Assembly (NCBI GenBank): GCA_023424785.1 | Contig: JAFADP010000047.1 | Span: forward strand, 1 to 42,491 | Source: Bacillota bacterium | GTDB lineage: Bacteria; Bacillota; Clostridia; Clostridiales; Clostridiaceae | Length of the DNA: 42,491 nucleotides | Direction: 5' to 3' | Shown: positions 15,348 through 24,042 of the stretch, piece by piece | Position numbering within the stretch: the first letter of the stretch is position 1 | Layout: every line of letters begins with the position of its first letter | Program-made: the position numbers and the translations under genes | Notes under the pieces: model-generated | What the model saw: the letters and a program-made list of their open reading frames with translations, nothing else | What the model was told of the DNA's origin: nothing | Database searches by the model: none

Positions 15348-17706
15348 AACAATCTATATTATTAATAGTTGCTGCTACCTCTTCATTAATAGGACGTTTC
15401 ATTAGTATCATTTGTCTTTGTAACTCTAATAATTTCTTAGTCTCTTTTTGAAGCTCTAATGTAGCACTTTTTATATCTTCCTTTATTTTCAATAATTCTT
15501 CTTTTTCTTTTATAATATCCTCATATTCAGCTCTTTGTATTTTCAAGAACTCATCTTGCTTTTCCTTAACTTGAGATAATATAATGCTTTTCTTATCTTC
15601 TATTACTTTACTAGAATTCATTTCATCTATAGAAACTTGCTTACTAGCATTTTTTATAGCTTCATCAATAAAATACTCTTGAGAATTTATACTTTCTAAA
15701 TTTTCATTTCTTAACTTTTTATAATTACCATTACTACTTAATATTCTTCCCTTAACATTGTCCTTTAGCATAATATTAAGCATATCTAAAATACGCATCT
15801 TTATATCTTTATTATATATAGGACAAGCTACTTCTACTCTTTTATCCATATTTCTAGTCATAAAGTCAGCGGATGAAATATACATTACCATATCATCACC
15901 TTCTCCAAAGCAGTAAACCCTTGAATGTTCTAAGAACTTACCTACTATACTATGAACTTCTATATTTTCTGTCTTATTTTTTATTCCTGGATTAATACAG
16001 CAAATTCCTCTTATTATCATTTTAACTTTTACACCTGCTTGAGATGCTTCTGCTAACTTATCTATAAGTACTCTATCAGTTAATGAGTTCATCTTTAATA
16101 ATATACTGCCATTGCCACTACTCTTAACTTTTTCTATTTCTTTATCTATAAATTTTATTATTCTCTTCTTCATACTAACAGGAGCAACTAATAAATGTTC
16201 ATATTGTCCATCTAAGTTTGCTATAGCCATATTTTTAAAGAAATTTGCTACATCTGCCCCTATATTATCATTTGATGTTATTAAGCTTAAATCTGTATAT
16301 AGTTTAGCAGTTTTTTCATTATAATTTCCTGTCCCTACTTGTGCTATATACTGTATCTTATCATCAGTTTTTCTTGTTATTAAGCATACTTTAGAATGTA
16401 CCTTAAATCCTTCAAATCCATAAATAACATTACAACCTGCTTCTTCTAATGTCTCAGACCAATCTATATTATTTTGCTCATCAAATCTAGCTCTTAACTC
16501 CATAAGTACAGTTACTTCTTTATTATTTTCAGCAGCAGTTGTTAAATATTCTATTAACTTTGCTTTTCTTGATAATCTATATATAGTTATTTTTATAGAT
16601 AGTACATCTGGATCACTTGCTGCTTCCTTTATAAGGCGTAAAAAAGGATCCATTTTTTCATAAGGATATGATAATAATATGTCTTCTCTTAAGACTTGAC
16701 TAATTATACTTTCTCCTTTAGACACTCCAAGTGATATTTGTGGCTTAAAGTCATTATATGTAATTTCTCTTTTTATATGTAGAGGGACCTTATCCAATAT
16801 ATTAAATACATATGACATATCTAAAGGACACTTAGACTTAAAAACTTGATCCTTTTTTATTTTAAGTCTATTTACTAAGTAATCTTGAAGTTCTGGTTTT
16901 ATTTTATCTAAAATCTCTAATCTTACTGGAGCTAAACGCCCTCTCTTCTTTAAAACTCTTTTCATATAGTGTCTATAATCATCATCTACATCATGATACT
17001 CATCATCTACACTAATGTCTGCATTTCTAGTTACACGTACTACTGTTTTATCTAAAACTTCATTCATATTAAAAATAATATCTATATATTCCAAAATTAA
17101 CTTTTCTATTAAAACATATCTTAAACCTTCTCCTGGTAAATATATAACTCTTGGCACAGAACTAGGTATAGGTACAATTCCTACGAAACTTCTTCCATTG
17201 TTTTTTATTAATGCAACAACATTTAATGTGAGATTCTGTAGATGAGGGAATGGATGTAAATTATCTACTATTTGAGGTGATAGTACTGGAAGTACATAAT
17301 TCTTAAAGCAATCTTCTAAGAATTGTTTATCATTCTTATCTAAAATTTTAATATTAGTATTATATATATCATATTTTATTAATTCTTCTTCAATCTTTTG
17401 AAAGCTCTTATCTCTTTGTTCATATAGGGGGGAAACTGTCTTAAAAATACATTTTAACTGATCTTGTGGCGTCATCTTACTTTTATCATCATAGTGAGTT
17501 TCATCTAATATAGCTATATCATATAAGCTTCCTACTCTTATCATAAAAAATTCATCTAAGTTACTTGTAAATATAGATACAAACTTTAATCTTTCATAAA
17601 GAGGAACTTCTTTATCCCTAGATTCTTCTAAAACCCTTTCATTAAATGTAAGCCAAGATAACTCTCTGTTCTTTGTATAACTAATGTCTAAATTACTTTT
17701 CTTCAT
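15346..17706 (-). CDS. ppk: Polyphosphate kinase PPK1 with C-terminal coiled-coil extension
   Basis: PPK1 reversibly transfers ATP gamma-phosphate onto polyphosphate. The start is the ATG at 17706 (MKKSNLDISYTKNRELSWL); an ATG nine bases earlier directly abuts the GAGGAG site. Typical segments are the N-domain RELSWLTFNERVLEES, the head domain, the phosphorylated-His region GFKVHSKVCLI and the second PLD-like region VGKFLEHSRVYCFGEG. The core ends near residue 690. About 95 further residues rich in Glu, Lys, Leu and Gln (from about EAIKNASKQVSI to LELQRQMILMKRP) predict a coiled coil that E. coli PPK lacks. It lies 13 nt after ppx, and the two form an operon. Confidence 0.95.
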   Translation of the reverse strand: MKKSNLDISYTKNRELSWLTFNERVLEESRDKEVPLYERLKFVSIFTSNLDEFFMIRVGSLYDIAILDETHYDDKSKMTPQDQLKCIFKTVSPLYEQRDKSFQKIEEELIKYDIYNTNIKILDKNDKQFLEDCFKNYVLPVLSPQIVDNLHPFPHLQNLTLNVVALIKNNGRSFVGIVPIPSSVPRVIYLPGEGLRYVLIEKLILEYIDIIFNMNEVLDKTVVRVTRNADISVDDEYHDVDDDYRHYMKRVLKKRGRLAPVRLEILDKIKPELQDYLVNRLKIKKDQVFKSKCPLDMSYVFNILDKVPLHIKREITYNDFKPQISLGVSKGESIISQVLREDILLSYPYEKMDPFLRLIKEAASDPDVLSIKITIYRLSRKAKLIEYLTTAAENNKEVTVLMELRARFDEQNNIDWSETLEEAGCNVIYGFEGFKVHSKVCLITRKTDDKIQYIAQVGTGNYNEKTAKLYTDLSLITSNDNIGADVANFFKNMAIANLDGQYEHLLVAPVSMKKRIIKFIDKEIEKVKSSGNGSILLKMNSLTDRVLIDKLAEASQAGVKVKMIIRGICCINPGIKNKTENIEVHSIVGKFLEHSRVYCFGEGDDMVMYISSADFMTRNMDKRVEVACPIYNKDIKMRILDMLNIMLKDNVKGRILSSNGNYKKLRNENLESINSQEYFIDEAIKNASKQVSIDEMNSSKVIEDKKSIILSQVKEKQDEFLKIQRAEYEDIIKEKEELLKIKEDIKSATLELQKETKKLLELQRQMILMKRPINEEVAATINNIDC

Positions 17707-17719
17707 TACTTTCATCTCC

Positions 17720-18613
17720 TCAACCTAAAACCTTACTAAATAGGTAACCCTCTCTTACCCCATAAGGACTTACACGTATTTCCTTAATACCATAATACTT
17801 AACTATTGTTTCTAATATAATCATTCCTGGAATAATCGTATGAACCCTATCTGGAATAACTTTAAGAATTTTATCTAATACATTCTTCTCAGATTCATCT
17901 AACTTTTTAAATAACTTCTTTATACTTTCACAATTTATTAACATTTTATCTCCATTCTTTTTCTTAAACATATTCGCAAATAGTTTTCCAGTAGCTCTTA
18001 TAGTGCCTCCTACCCCACAAGCAAATTCACTTGATTCAATTCCATTTAAGTTATTTAAATGATATAGCACTTCTCCTTTTATAGCTTTTCTTTCATCTTC
18101 TGTTGGAAATAAATCACTAACGTACTTTGAATACATAGTTAAAGATCCTAAGGGAATACTATAAGCCTTTACTATTTTCTTATCTTCGTACATTACAAGT
18201 TCAGTACTTCCTCCTCCAATATCAATAAGTATTCCATCACTTACTTCTAATGCTTGAGTTGCGCCAATAAAATCATATATTGCTTCATCTTCTCCTAAAA
18301 CTATATCAACATTAAATCCTACTTCTTCTTTAATTCTAGTTACAGCTTCATCTGTATTGCTAATATTTCTTAATGATGCCGTTGCAAAGACAAATATATT
18401 GTCAACTTTAAAATTTTCTACAATCTCCTTATATCCCATTAGAACATTACATGCTGTTTTTATTCCTTCTTTTGATAATTCTCCATTACTAACATATCCT
18501 GCAAGACCTGCCATTGTCTTTTTATTCAAAAGTAATATAATTTTATTATTTTCATATTTATAAAGTGATAATCTAATAGTATTAGAACCTACATCTACTA
18601 TGCCATAAACCAA
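17720..18613 (-). CDS. ppx: Exopolyphosphatase / pppGpp phosphatase (Ppx/GppA family)
   Basis: This is an ASKHA-fold phosphatase that shortens polyphosphate or hydrolyses pppGpp. The start I prefer is TTG at 18613 (MVYGIVDVGSNTIRLSLYKYE), because GGGGGTG lies 6 nt upstream and family members begin just before the DVGSNT motif. A longer reading from 18658 adds a non-conserved MLKYPCGESNLG segment. The 297 aa have the two phosphate-binding loops VDVGSNTIRL and LIDIGGGSTELV. At about 300 aa it is the short Ppx type without the C-terminal HD-like domain of E. coli Ppx. It is followed by ppk, so synthesis and breakdown of polyphosphate are co-expressed. Confidence 0.92.
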   Translation of the reverse strand: MVYGIVDVGSNTIRLSLYKYENNKIILLLNKKTMAGLAGYVSNGELSKEGIKTACNVLMGYKEIVENFKVDNIFVFATASLRNISNTDEAVTRIKEEVGFNVDIVLGEDEAIYDFIGATQALEVSDGILIDIGGGSTELVMYEDKKIVKAYSIPLGSLTMYSKYVSDLFPTEDERKAIKGEVLYHLNNLNGIESSEFACGVGGTIRATGKLFANMFKKKNGDKMLINCESIKKLFKKLDESEKNVLDKILKVIPDRVHTIIPGMIILETIVKYYGIKEIRVSPYGVREGYLFSKVLG

Positions 18614-18750
18614 TACATACACCCCCAAATTACTTTCTCCACAAGGATATTTTAGCATTTTTTAACATTATGCACCATATACATTTTGTTAAATTTTTTA
18701 TATTTATGTAAATTATTCTTTACATTTCTTTTTTTACATATAATAGGATA

Positions 18751-18783
18751 AAAAAAGAATCAAGAGTTCCACTCTTGATTCTT
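18751..18783 (-). terminator. Intrinsic terminator of the thrC-thrB-ACT unit
   Basis: A perfect 13-bp stem (18755-18767 with 18771-18783; AAGAATCAAGAGT) with a TCC loop is followed on the minus strand by a T6 run. It lies 24 nt past the ACT-protein stop. Confidence 0.93.
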
Positions 18784-18806
18784 ATATATTTAAGCCCCTT
18801 AATTTA

Positions 18807-19244
18807 TTACTCCATTGCTATGAATTCTACTTTTTCCATTTTATCTAAATCAGATAAATCATGTAATAATGTCTTTATATCCCCTTCTAGTGTAGACATA
18901 TCTATTGTTAAGGTTATATATGCATATCCATTTAATGGTATACCTTGATTAATAGTTAATATACTACCACCTTTTGATGAAATATAGTTTAAAATATTTG
19001 ATAATACCCCCTTACCATCAATTATTTTCAAACTAAATGTTGCTTTTCTACCATGTTGGCTTTCGGAAAATTCAAATATAAAATCTTTATATTTATAGTA
19101 CACACTTCTACTAATTCCCACCATTTTAGTAGCTTCTGTAACTTCTTTAACTTTCCCTTCTCTTAGTAGCTTTTTTGCCTCTACCACTTTTTCATATACT
19201 TCTGGTAGAACTCTCTTATCGATAAGAAAATAGTTTCCGCTCAT
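18807..19244 (-). CDS. ACT-domain protein of the UPF0735/PheB type
   Basis: The 145-aa protein has an N-terminal helix-turn-helix-like segment (about 30-60, VKEVTEATKMVGISRSVYYKYKD) and a C-terminal ACT domain (about 65-145, RKATFSLKIIDGKGVLSNILNYISSKGGSILTINQG), which usually binds amino acids. This matches the UPF0735 family (PheB in Bacillus). Its ATG directly follows the thrB stop, so it is coupled to threonine synthesis here. A role as an amino-acid-responsive regulator is plausible but not shown. Confidence 0.92.
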   Translation of the reverse strand: MSGNYFLIDKRVLPEVYEKVVEAKKLLREGKVKEVTEATKMVGISRSVYYKYKDFIFEFSESQHGRKATFSLKIIDGKGVLSNILNYISSKGGSILTINQGIPLNGYAYITLTIDMSTLEGDIKTLLHDLSDLDKMEKVEFIAME

Positions 19245-20141
19245 TTATACATCTCCTTCGATTACAAAAGCCCCCTCTGTATCTATGGAAAGCTCATATA
19301 CTTCCCAATTTAAAAGCCTATTACTTAAAAAGTCTTTCATATTACTTTTAAAATTTCTTTCATTCTCTGAAATTATAGCCATTATTGTAGGTCCTGCCCC
19401 ACTTAAATAAGTTGCTAATGCACCTATATTATAAGCTTCTTCTTTCACTTCATAAAATCCATTTATAAGTTTACTTCTATATTTTTCATGAAATGCATCT
19501 TTACATGCAAATTTTAAAAGTTCTTGACTTCCATTAGTTAAAGCAGTCACCATTAATGCAACTCTACCTACATTATAAACTCCATCCTTTATAGAAATCT
19601 CCTTTGGAAGCACGCCCCTTGCTTCTTTAGTTGATAATTTAAAGTCAGGTATTATTGTAACAAACTTAAGTCCATCCTTAATATTAACTTTATCATGATA
19701 ACTATAACCATCATCCATTATAGATACAACCATTCCCCCAAACATTGCTGGTGCAACATTATCTGGATGACCTTCTATTTCAACTGCCATTTGAAATAAT
19801 TCGTCCTTTGTAAAAACTCCCCCCATAATTTCATTAGCTCCAACTAGTCCCCCAACTATACAACTAGAGCTACTTCCTAACCCTCTTGCTATAGGAACAT
19901 TTTGTTCTAATATACTAATAGATATTCCTTTTGGAATGTAGTTTGCTCTTTCAAAGCACTTTTTCATTGATTGATATACTATATTATCTTCATTACAAAA
20001 TTCTTCTGGAAATCCTGAAAAACTTAAGCCCCCACAAGTTTCTTCAAATCCAAAATAATTATATAATGATACTGCAATTCCTAAAGAATCAAACCCTGGC
20101 CCCATATTAGCTGATGTAGCCGGTACTCTTACCTTTATCAT
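19245..20141 (-). CDS. thrB: Homoserine kinase ThrB
   Basis: ThrB is a GHMP kinase that phosphorylates homoserine, the step before threonine synthase. The length is 298 aa. It starts with VRVPATSANMGPGFDSLGIAVSLYN, has the ATP-binding loop VPIARGLGSSSSCIVGG, and ends with the GHMP C-terminal glycine motif YLSGAGPTIMAI. It lies 10 nt after thrC and abuts the ACT gene. Homoserine dehydrogenase (hom), often the first gene of this unit, is not in the window. Confidence 0.97.
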   Translation of the reverse strand: MIKVRVPATSANMGPGFDSLGIAVSLYNYFGFEETCGGLSFSGFPEEFCNEDNIVYQSMKKCFERANYIPKGISISILEQNVPIARGLGSSSSCIVGGLVGANEIMGGVFTKDELFQMAVEIEGHPDNVAPAMFGGMVVSIMDDGYSYHDKVNIKDGLKFVTIIPDFKLSTKEARGVLPKEISIKDGVYNVGRVALMVTALTNGSQELLKFACKDAFHEKYRSKLINGFYEVKEEAYNIGALATYLSGAGPTIMAIISENERNFKSNMKDFLSNRLLNWEVYELSIDTEGAFVIEGDV

Positions 20142-20151
20142 AGCTAATTAC

Positions 20152-21606
20152 CTACTTTATATAAGATAATAGGGCTTGCTTCATTTCATCTTTATCCCAA
20201 ACTTCATCATGAAGAACCTTCTTCTTATCTAAGTCTTTTAAGTTGTTAGGAATTTTAACCTTAGTAACTTCATTTAACTTTTTAACAACCTCAAAGTCAT
20301 CTAAATTATCTACATCAATATTTAATGCCTTACATATACTTCTTGGAAATTTATATGGGCTAGCTGTAGATGCTATTAAGACTGCTCTATCATCCTTTGT
20401 TTCCTCTTTATATTTATTATAAACAACCTTTGCTACACCTGTATGTGTATCCATTAAGTAATTTTCTTTATTATACATATTATTTATTTCTGCATAAACT
20501 TCATCTATAGTTGCATAATTTCCATAAAATTCGTTCATGAAATTATATACCTTTTCTGAAACCTTATAAATACCCCCATTATTTAAAGATTCCATAAGAG
20601 TTTTAACTTCTTTTCCATCTCTTCCACAAGCCTCAAATAATAATCTTTCAAGATTTGATGAAACTAATATATCCATAGATGGAGATTCTGTTAATACAAG
20701 CTCTCTTCTCTTATCATATGTTCCACTTTGGAAGAAATCAGTTAATACCTTATTTTCATTAGATGCGCAAATGAACTTATGTATTGGTAGTCCCATTTCC
20801 TTTGCATAGTGAGAAGCTAATATATTACCAAAGTTTCCTGTTGGTACAACTACATTTATTTCCTCTCCCTCTTTTATTTTCTTTTGCTCTACTAACTTAA
20901 AATATCCATAGAAATAATACACTATTTGTGGAATTAATCTTCCTATGTTAATAGAATTTGCTGAAGATAATCTTATTCCCTCTTTAGCTAATTCCTCCTT
21001 AAAGCCCTCATCTCCAAATATTTCTTTTACTCCAGTTTGAGCATTATCAAAGTTACCGTTTATTCCAAAAACTTTTACGTTATCCCCTTCTTGAGTTGCC
21101 ATTTGTCTTTCTTGAATAGCACTTACTCCGTTCTTTGGATAATAAACTACCACCTTAAATCCATCAACATTACTAAACCCTTCTAATGCAGCTTTTCCTG
21201 TATCTCCTGAAGTTGCAGTTAATATAACTACTTCATCATTAATATTTAGAGCCTTTCTTGCTCTTCTCATAATTTGAGGTAAAAATAATAATGCAGCATC
21301 TTTAAATGCACATGTTGGTCCATGATATAACTCTAAAAAACCATTTTCTACTTTTACATCAAAACGATTATTATATGCATCATTTATAGCACTCATTAAC
21401 TCAGCTTCATCTATATCATCAAAATATTCTTTAATTATCTTAAACGCTAGCTCTTCATAAGATAATCCTTTTTCGTTTTTTAATGTATCATATAAATTCG
21501 GAAAACTTTCTGGGACATATAGCCCTCCATCCTTTGCAATACCTCTTAAGATTGCTTCTGCTGAAGCTACCCCTTGTTCTAGCCCTCTAGTACTTTGAAA
21601 TTTCAT
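20152..21606 (-). CDS. thrC: Threonine synthase ThrC
   Basis: ThrC is a PLP enzyme converting O-phosphohomoserine to threonine. The 484-aa length is that of the long, E. coli/yeast-type class. The PLP lysine lies in ELYHGPTCAFKDAALLFLPQ, and the substrate-site motif is ILTATSGDTGKAALEGF. Other family segments are VPTGNFGNILASHYAKEMGLP and STASPYKFPRSI. It is the first gene of the thrC-thrB-ACT unit. The GGGGTGG ribosome site precedes the ATG. Confidence 0.97.
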   Translation of the reverse strand: MKFQSTRGLEQGVASAEAILRGIAKDGGLYVPESFPNLYDTLKNEKGLSYEELAFKIIKEYFDDIDEAELMSAINDAYNNRFDVKVENGFLELYHGPTCAFKDAALLFLPQIMRRARKALNINDEVVILTATSGDTGKAALEGFSNVDGFKVVVYYPKNGVSAIQERQMATQEGDNVKVFGINGNFDNAQTGVKEIFGDEGFKEELAKEGIRLSSANSINIGRLIPQIVYYFYGYFKLVEQKKIKEGEEINVVVPTGNFGNILASHYAKEMGLPIHKFICASNENKVLTDFFQSGTYDKRRELVLTESPSMDILVSSNLERLLFEACGRDGKEVKTLMESLNNGGIYKVSEKVYNFMNEFYGNYATIDEVYAEINNMYNKENYLMDTHTGVAKVVYNKYKEETKDDRAVLIASTASPYKFPRSICKALNIDVDNLDDFEVVKKLNEVTKVKIPNNLKDLDKKKVLHDEVWDKDEMKQALLSYIK

Positions 21607-21665
21607 TAAACCACCCCAAAATTTACTTATATTATTACAATAATTTCTCTTTAGCTACAATTATT

Positions 21666-21694
21666 ATAATATCATGTTCTTATTAAGAAAACAA
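21666..21694 (-). promoter_or_regulatory. Possible sigma-A promoter of thrC
   Basis: The -35 is TTGTTT (21689-21694) and the -10 is TATTAT (21666-21671), with a 17-nt spacer and an overlapping TATAAT at 21663-21668. It sits 57-85 nt upstream of the thrC start. No leader structure of the T-box type was seen. Confidence 0.5.
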
Positions 21695-21735
21695 GTGTTT
21701 ATGTGTTAAAAACATGTATTTTTTAACTTATTTTT

Positions 21736-22296
21736 CTATTTACTTAATATCATTAATATTAACGCTTCTTTAGCAGCCACATTATTCTTGCTTATAAAGT
21801 CTTTTAATTCATTAAATTTTATTTTAATAACCTCTATTTCTTCATCTTCTTCTAAGTTATCAGTATTAGGTTCCCCCTCTACCAACATCTTTACAACAGC
21901 TATACTTTCATCTGTTAATCCTGCAGATACATAACTTGGTTTAAGTATTAATTCTGAAGATAAACAGCTTAAACCTGTTTCTTCGTATAATTCTCTTTTA
22001 GCAGCTTCCTCTATTTCTTCACCCTTATCTATTAATCCAGCTGGTAGTTCATAAATAAAATCTCCAATAGCAGGTCTATACTGCTTTATTAAAACAACTT
22101 CATCTTCCTTAGTAATAGGTAATATTAAAACCCCATCACATATATTATGATTTCTTGTAACACAAGCAAGTTCTTCTTTATCTCTTCTACTTGCTAAATA
22201 ATAATCTTTATGATTTCCTACTTTATTAATAAGTTCTAGTCTATATAAATTTAAATACTCATTATTAGTTTCCTTTTGTATGTTTAAAAGTTTCAT
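21736..22296 (-). CDS. Nudix hydrolase, ADP-ribose pyrophosphatase type
   Basis: The start is the ATG at 22296 (MKLLNIQKETNNEYLNLYRLE), supported by AAGGAG 7 nt upstream. The longer reading adds MRRRNT before the ribosome site. The 186-aa protein has a complete Nudix box, GLIDKGEEIEEAAKRELYEE, followed by TGL. It also has the preceding VVLIKQYRPAIGDFIYELPAG, which is typical of NudF-like ADP-ribose pyrophosphatases of about 180-200 aa. The likely reaction is ADP-ribose to AMP and ribose 5-phosphate. It is monocistronic; the substrate is inferred from the family. Confidence 0.9.
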   Translation of the reverse strand: MKLLNIQKETNNEYLNLYRLELINKVGNHKDYYLASRRDKEELACVTRNHNICDGVLILPITKEDEVVLIKQYRPAIGDFIYELPAGLIDKGEEIEEAAKRELYEETGLSCLSSELILKPSYVSAGLTDESIAVVKMLVEGEPNTDNLEEDEEIEVIKIKFNELKDFISKNNVAAKEALILMILSK

Positions 22297-22420
22297 AGTA
22301 TTTCTCCTTCTCAATAAATTATAGCAACTATATTAGTATTCTTTTCCATATGTAGATTATACATTATAATCGAAAATCTGTTAATAAAGTGTATTTATTC
22401 ATACTTTAATTAAATAAATA

Positions 22421-22448
22421 TTGATAATTTTTTTTATGATGATAGAAT
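22421..22448 (+). promoter_or_regulatory. Probable sigma-A promoter of the ECF S-component gene
   Basis: The -35 is TTGATA (22421-22426) and the -10 is TAGAAT (22443-22448), with a 16-nt spacer. It gives a leader of about 90 nt before the coding region. Confidence 0.6.
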
Positions 22449-22450
22449 AA

Positions 22451-22547
22451 GAACGTCGGTATTCTAAAATGAAACCGAACCTTTTTATATAATTAAAATA
22501 TTTACCGAATTATATCCCGAAAAGGAATAATAACGGAGGTTTATAAC
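22451..22547 (+). promoter_or_regulatory. Structured 5' leader of the ECF S-component gene; possible riboswitch
   Basis: Two hairpins can be drawn. The first pairs CGGT (22457-22460) with ACCG (22474-22477) and TTC with GAA, leaving one bulged A (22461). The second pairs CCTTTT with AAAAGG (22480-22485 with 22520-22525) and ATATAATT with AATTATAT (22487-22494 with 22508-22515), with an asymmetric internal loop U versus CCCG and a 13-nt loop ending ACCG. AACCT (22478-22482) could instead pair with AGGTT at the Shine-Dalgarno, suggesting translational control. It matches none of the TPP, FMN, THF or preQ1 consensus sequences that I know. Bulged-A hairpins recall the pan motif, but this is only a resemblance. 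Confidence 0.4.
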
Positions 22548-23147
22548 ATGGAAAACTTAAAAATTAAAAAAGCTATTAACGTAAGAAAATTGAGCATCAT
22601 AGGAATGCTATCTGGTATTTCCATATTTATGGGTCTAACAGGTATTGGTTTTATACCTCTACCTTTTATGAAAGCTACTATTATGCATATCCCTGTAATT
22701 ATAGGTGCAATTATTGAGGGTCCTATAGTTGGTGCTATAGTTGGTCTTGTATTTGGGTTATTTTCTATATACCAAAATATAACCGCCCCAACATTATTAT
22801 CACCTATTTTTATGAATCCTATAATAGCAATAGTACCAAGAGTATTAATTGGTATTATATCTTATTACGTATATAGATTTATAAAAAATAAATTTAATAA
22901 AGATACTTTTGCATATGCATTATCAGCAGCTTTTGGTACTATTACTAATACTGCTGGTGTTCTTGGACTAACTTATTTTTTAGCTCTTGAACAATACGCT
23001 TCGTTAAAAGAAGTAAGTGAAAGTGCTGTTGCTGGTATGTTAACTACGGTTGGTCTTACAAATGGTATACCTGAATGTTTAGTATCTATAGTTATAGTTA
23101 TTCCTATAACTACTAGCTTAATGAAGGTTTATAAAATGCGTAGATAA
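22548..23147 (+). CDS. ECF transporter S component, pantothenate (PanT-like) type
   Basis: The 199-aa hydrophobic protein has about six transmembrane segments. It is a substrate-binding S component of a group-II energy-coupling-factor transporter, sharing the EcfA/A'/T module encoded elsewhere. The N-terminal part contains LTGIGFIPLPFMKATIMHIP followed by VIIGAIIEGPIVGAIVGLVFGLFSIYQNITAPT, wording I associate with the pantothenate-type (COG4684) S components. Vitamin specificity cannot be proven from sequence. ACGGAGG precedes the ATG. It is monocistronic with a structured leader, as expected for a vitamin uptake gene. Confidence 0.82.
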   Translation: MENLKIKKAINVRKLSIIGMLSGISIFMGLTGIGFIPLPFMKATIMHIPVIIGAIIEGPIVGAIVGLVFGLFSIYQNITAPTLLSPIFMNPIIAIVPRVLIGIISYYVYRFIKNKFNKDTFAYALSAAFGTITNTAGVLGLTYFLALEQYASLKEVSESAVAGMLTTVGLTNGIPECLVSIVIVIPITTSLMKVYKMRR

Positions 23148-23175
23148 TATTTCCTTAATTCCCACCAATAATATA

Positions 23176-23204
23176 GTTTATAAAAAATAAAGCTACACAT
23201 AATA
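23176..23204 (+). promoter_or_regulatory. Possible sigma-G promoter of the SASP gene
   Basis: CATAATA (23198-23204) matches the sigma-G -10 pattern CATNNTA. It is preceded 17 nt upstream by GTTTA (23176-23180), a 4-of-5 match to GNATR. Forespore-specific expression of alpha/beta SASP genes is well established in spore formers. Confidence 0.5.
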
Positions 23205-23262
23205 ATAGTGCAAAGCAAATTAAGCTTAGCAAATAAGTCAATTTACTAAGGAGGAATTTATT

Positions 23263-23454
23263 ATGACACAACAAAAAGCTGTTCCAGAAGCAAAGAATGG
23301 ATTAAACAAATTCAAAAATGAAGTAGCTAGCGAAATGGGAGTTCCTTTCACAGACTATAACGGAGATCTTTCTTCTAAACAATGTGGCAGTGTTGGTGGA
23401 GAAATGGTAAAAAGAATGGTTGAACAATACGAAAGAGGTATGGCTAATCAATAA
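23263..23454 (+). CDS. Small acid-soluble spore protein, alpha/beta type
   Basis: The 63-aa protein coats and protects DNA in dormant spores and is degraded at germination. The germination-protease site is visible in FKNEVASEMGV (cleavage after the Glu before VASE). The C-terminal DNA-binding signature GSVGGEMVKRMVEQYERGM matches the family GxxGGxMVKxMIE pattern. AAGGAGG lies upstream of the ATG, and a strong terminator follows. It indicates that the host forms spores. The single Cys in SSKQCGSVGG replaces the more usual Asn or Ala position and is not likely to matter. Confidence 0.96.
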   Translation: MTQQKAVPEAKNGLNKFKNEVASEMGVPFTDYNGDLSSKQCGSVGGEMVKRMVEQYERGMANQ

Positions 23455-23467
23455 TAAAACGAAATAA

Positions 23468-23497
23468 AAAAGCTATGGCATTATTGCCATAGCTTTT
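23468..23497 (+). terminator. Terminator of the SASP gene
   Basis: A perfect 13-bp stem, AAAAGCTATGGCA (23468-23480) with its complement (23485-23497), has a TTAT loop and ends in TTTT. Confidence 0.93.
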
Positions 23498-23507
23498 ACT
23501 TATGTTA

Positions 23508-23540
23508 TTTAATAAGGTAACCAATGGTTACCTTATTAAA
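23508..23540 (-). terminator. Terminator of the 132-aa acidic protein gene
   Basis: A perfect 15-bp inverted repeat (23508-23522 with 23526-23540; core AATAAGGTAACC) closes an AAT loop and overlaps the stop codon of the minus-strand gene. It stands back-to-back with the SASP terminator. Confidence 0.85.
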
Positions 23541-23934
23541 CTGTCCACTCCATTTTTACATCTGTTAATAAATTATCTAATCCATAATCATAAATGTTTA
23601 AATTTATATCTTCACTCAACAATCTTGATATTATATCATCTTTTTCACTTTGAAAGAATCCACTTTCTCTTACTTTGTCCATAAAATCTTCTAAGTCATA
23701 TATTTTGCATTCACCCTCATCTACACCAGTTATTATTCCTAGTGCTTCCTGATCTTCTTCTTGATACATATCAAAATAACTTTCATATCCTTTTACTCTT
23801 GGAGAATTTTCAAGAATATTATCTAAATTATATGCGCTTATAAAACTTCTTGCATCTGATAGTTCTATAAAACCTCTTACATCTCCTGATGGTTCTACTA
23901 CTACATAATTATTAAATGCTGTAATATAATCCAT
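23536..23934 (-). CDS. Hypothetical acidic protein, 132 aa
   Basis: No family is recognised. The sequence is acidic (Asp/Glu rich) and soluble, with no signal or membrane segment. It begins MDYITAFNNYVVVEPSGDVRGF and ends DNLLTDVKMEWTV. AAAGGAGGAG lies 5-7 nt before the ATG, which fixes the start, and a convergent terminator ends it. Good ribosome site, clear boundaries and normal codon use argue that it is a real gene. It sits alone between the SASP gene and clpB. Confidence 0.82.
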   Translation of the reverse strand: MDYITAFNNYVVVEPSGDVRGFIELSDARSFISAYNLDNILENSPRVKGYESYFDMYQEEDQEALGIITGVDEGECKIYDLEDFMDKVRESGFFQSEKDDIISRLLSEDINLNIYDYGLDNLLTDVKMEWTV

Positions 23935-24015
23935 AAGCTCCTCCTTTTAAAAATATATTTAAGAAAATTTTTTCTTATATATATTTTCTCCTTATAAGAG
24001 ATTTATATTACAAGT

Positions 24016-24042
24016 AAAAAAAGGCACCTAAGTGCCTTTTTT
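24016..24042 (-). terminator. Terminator of clpB
   Basis: An AAAAAAGGCAC / GTGCCTTTTTT stem (24017-24027 with 24032-24042) with a CTAA loop lies at the clpB stop. On the minus strand the run of T follows directly. Confidence 0.92.

Noticed and set aside
18614..18658. Extended N-terminus of Ppx (MLKYPCGESNLG)
   Set aside because: It has no ribosome site at suitable distance, and the family starts just before the DVGSNT motif; the TTG at 18613 follows GGGGGTG.
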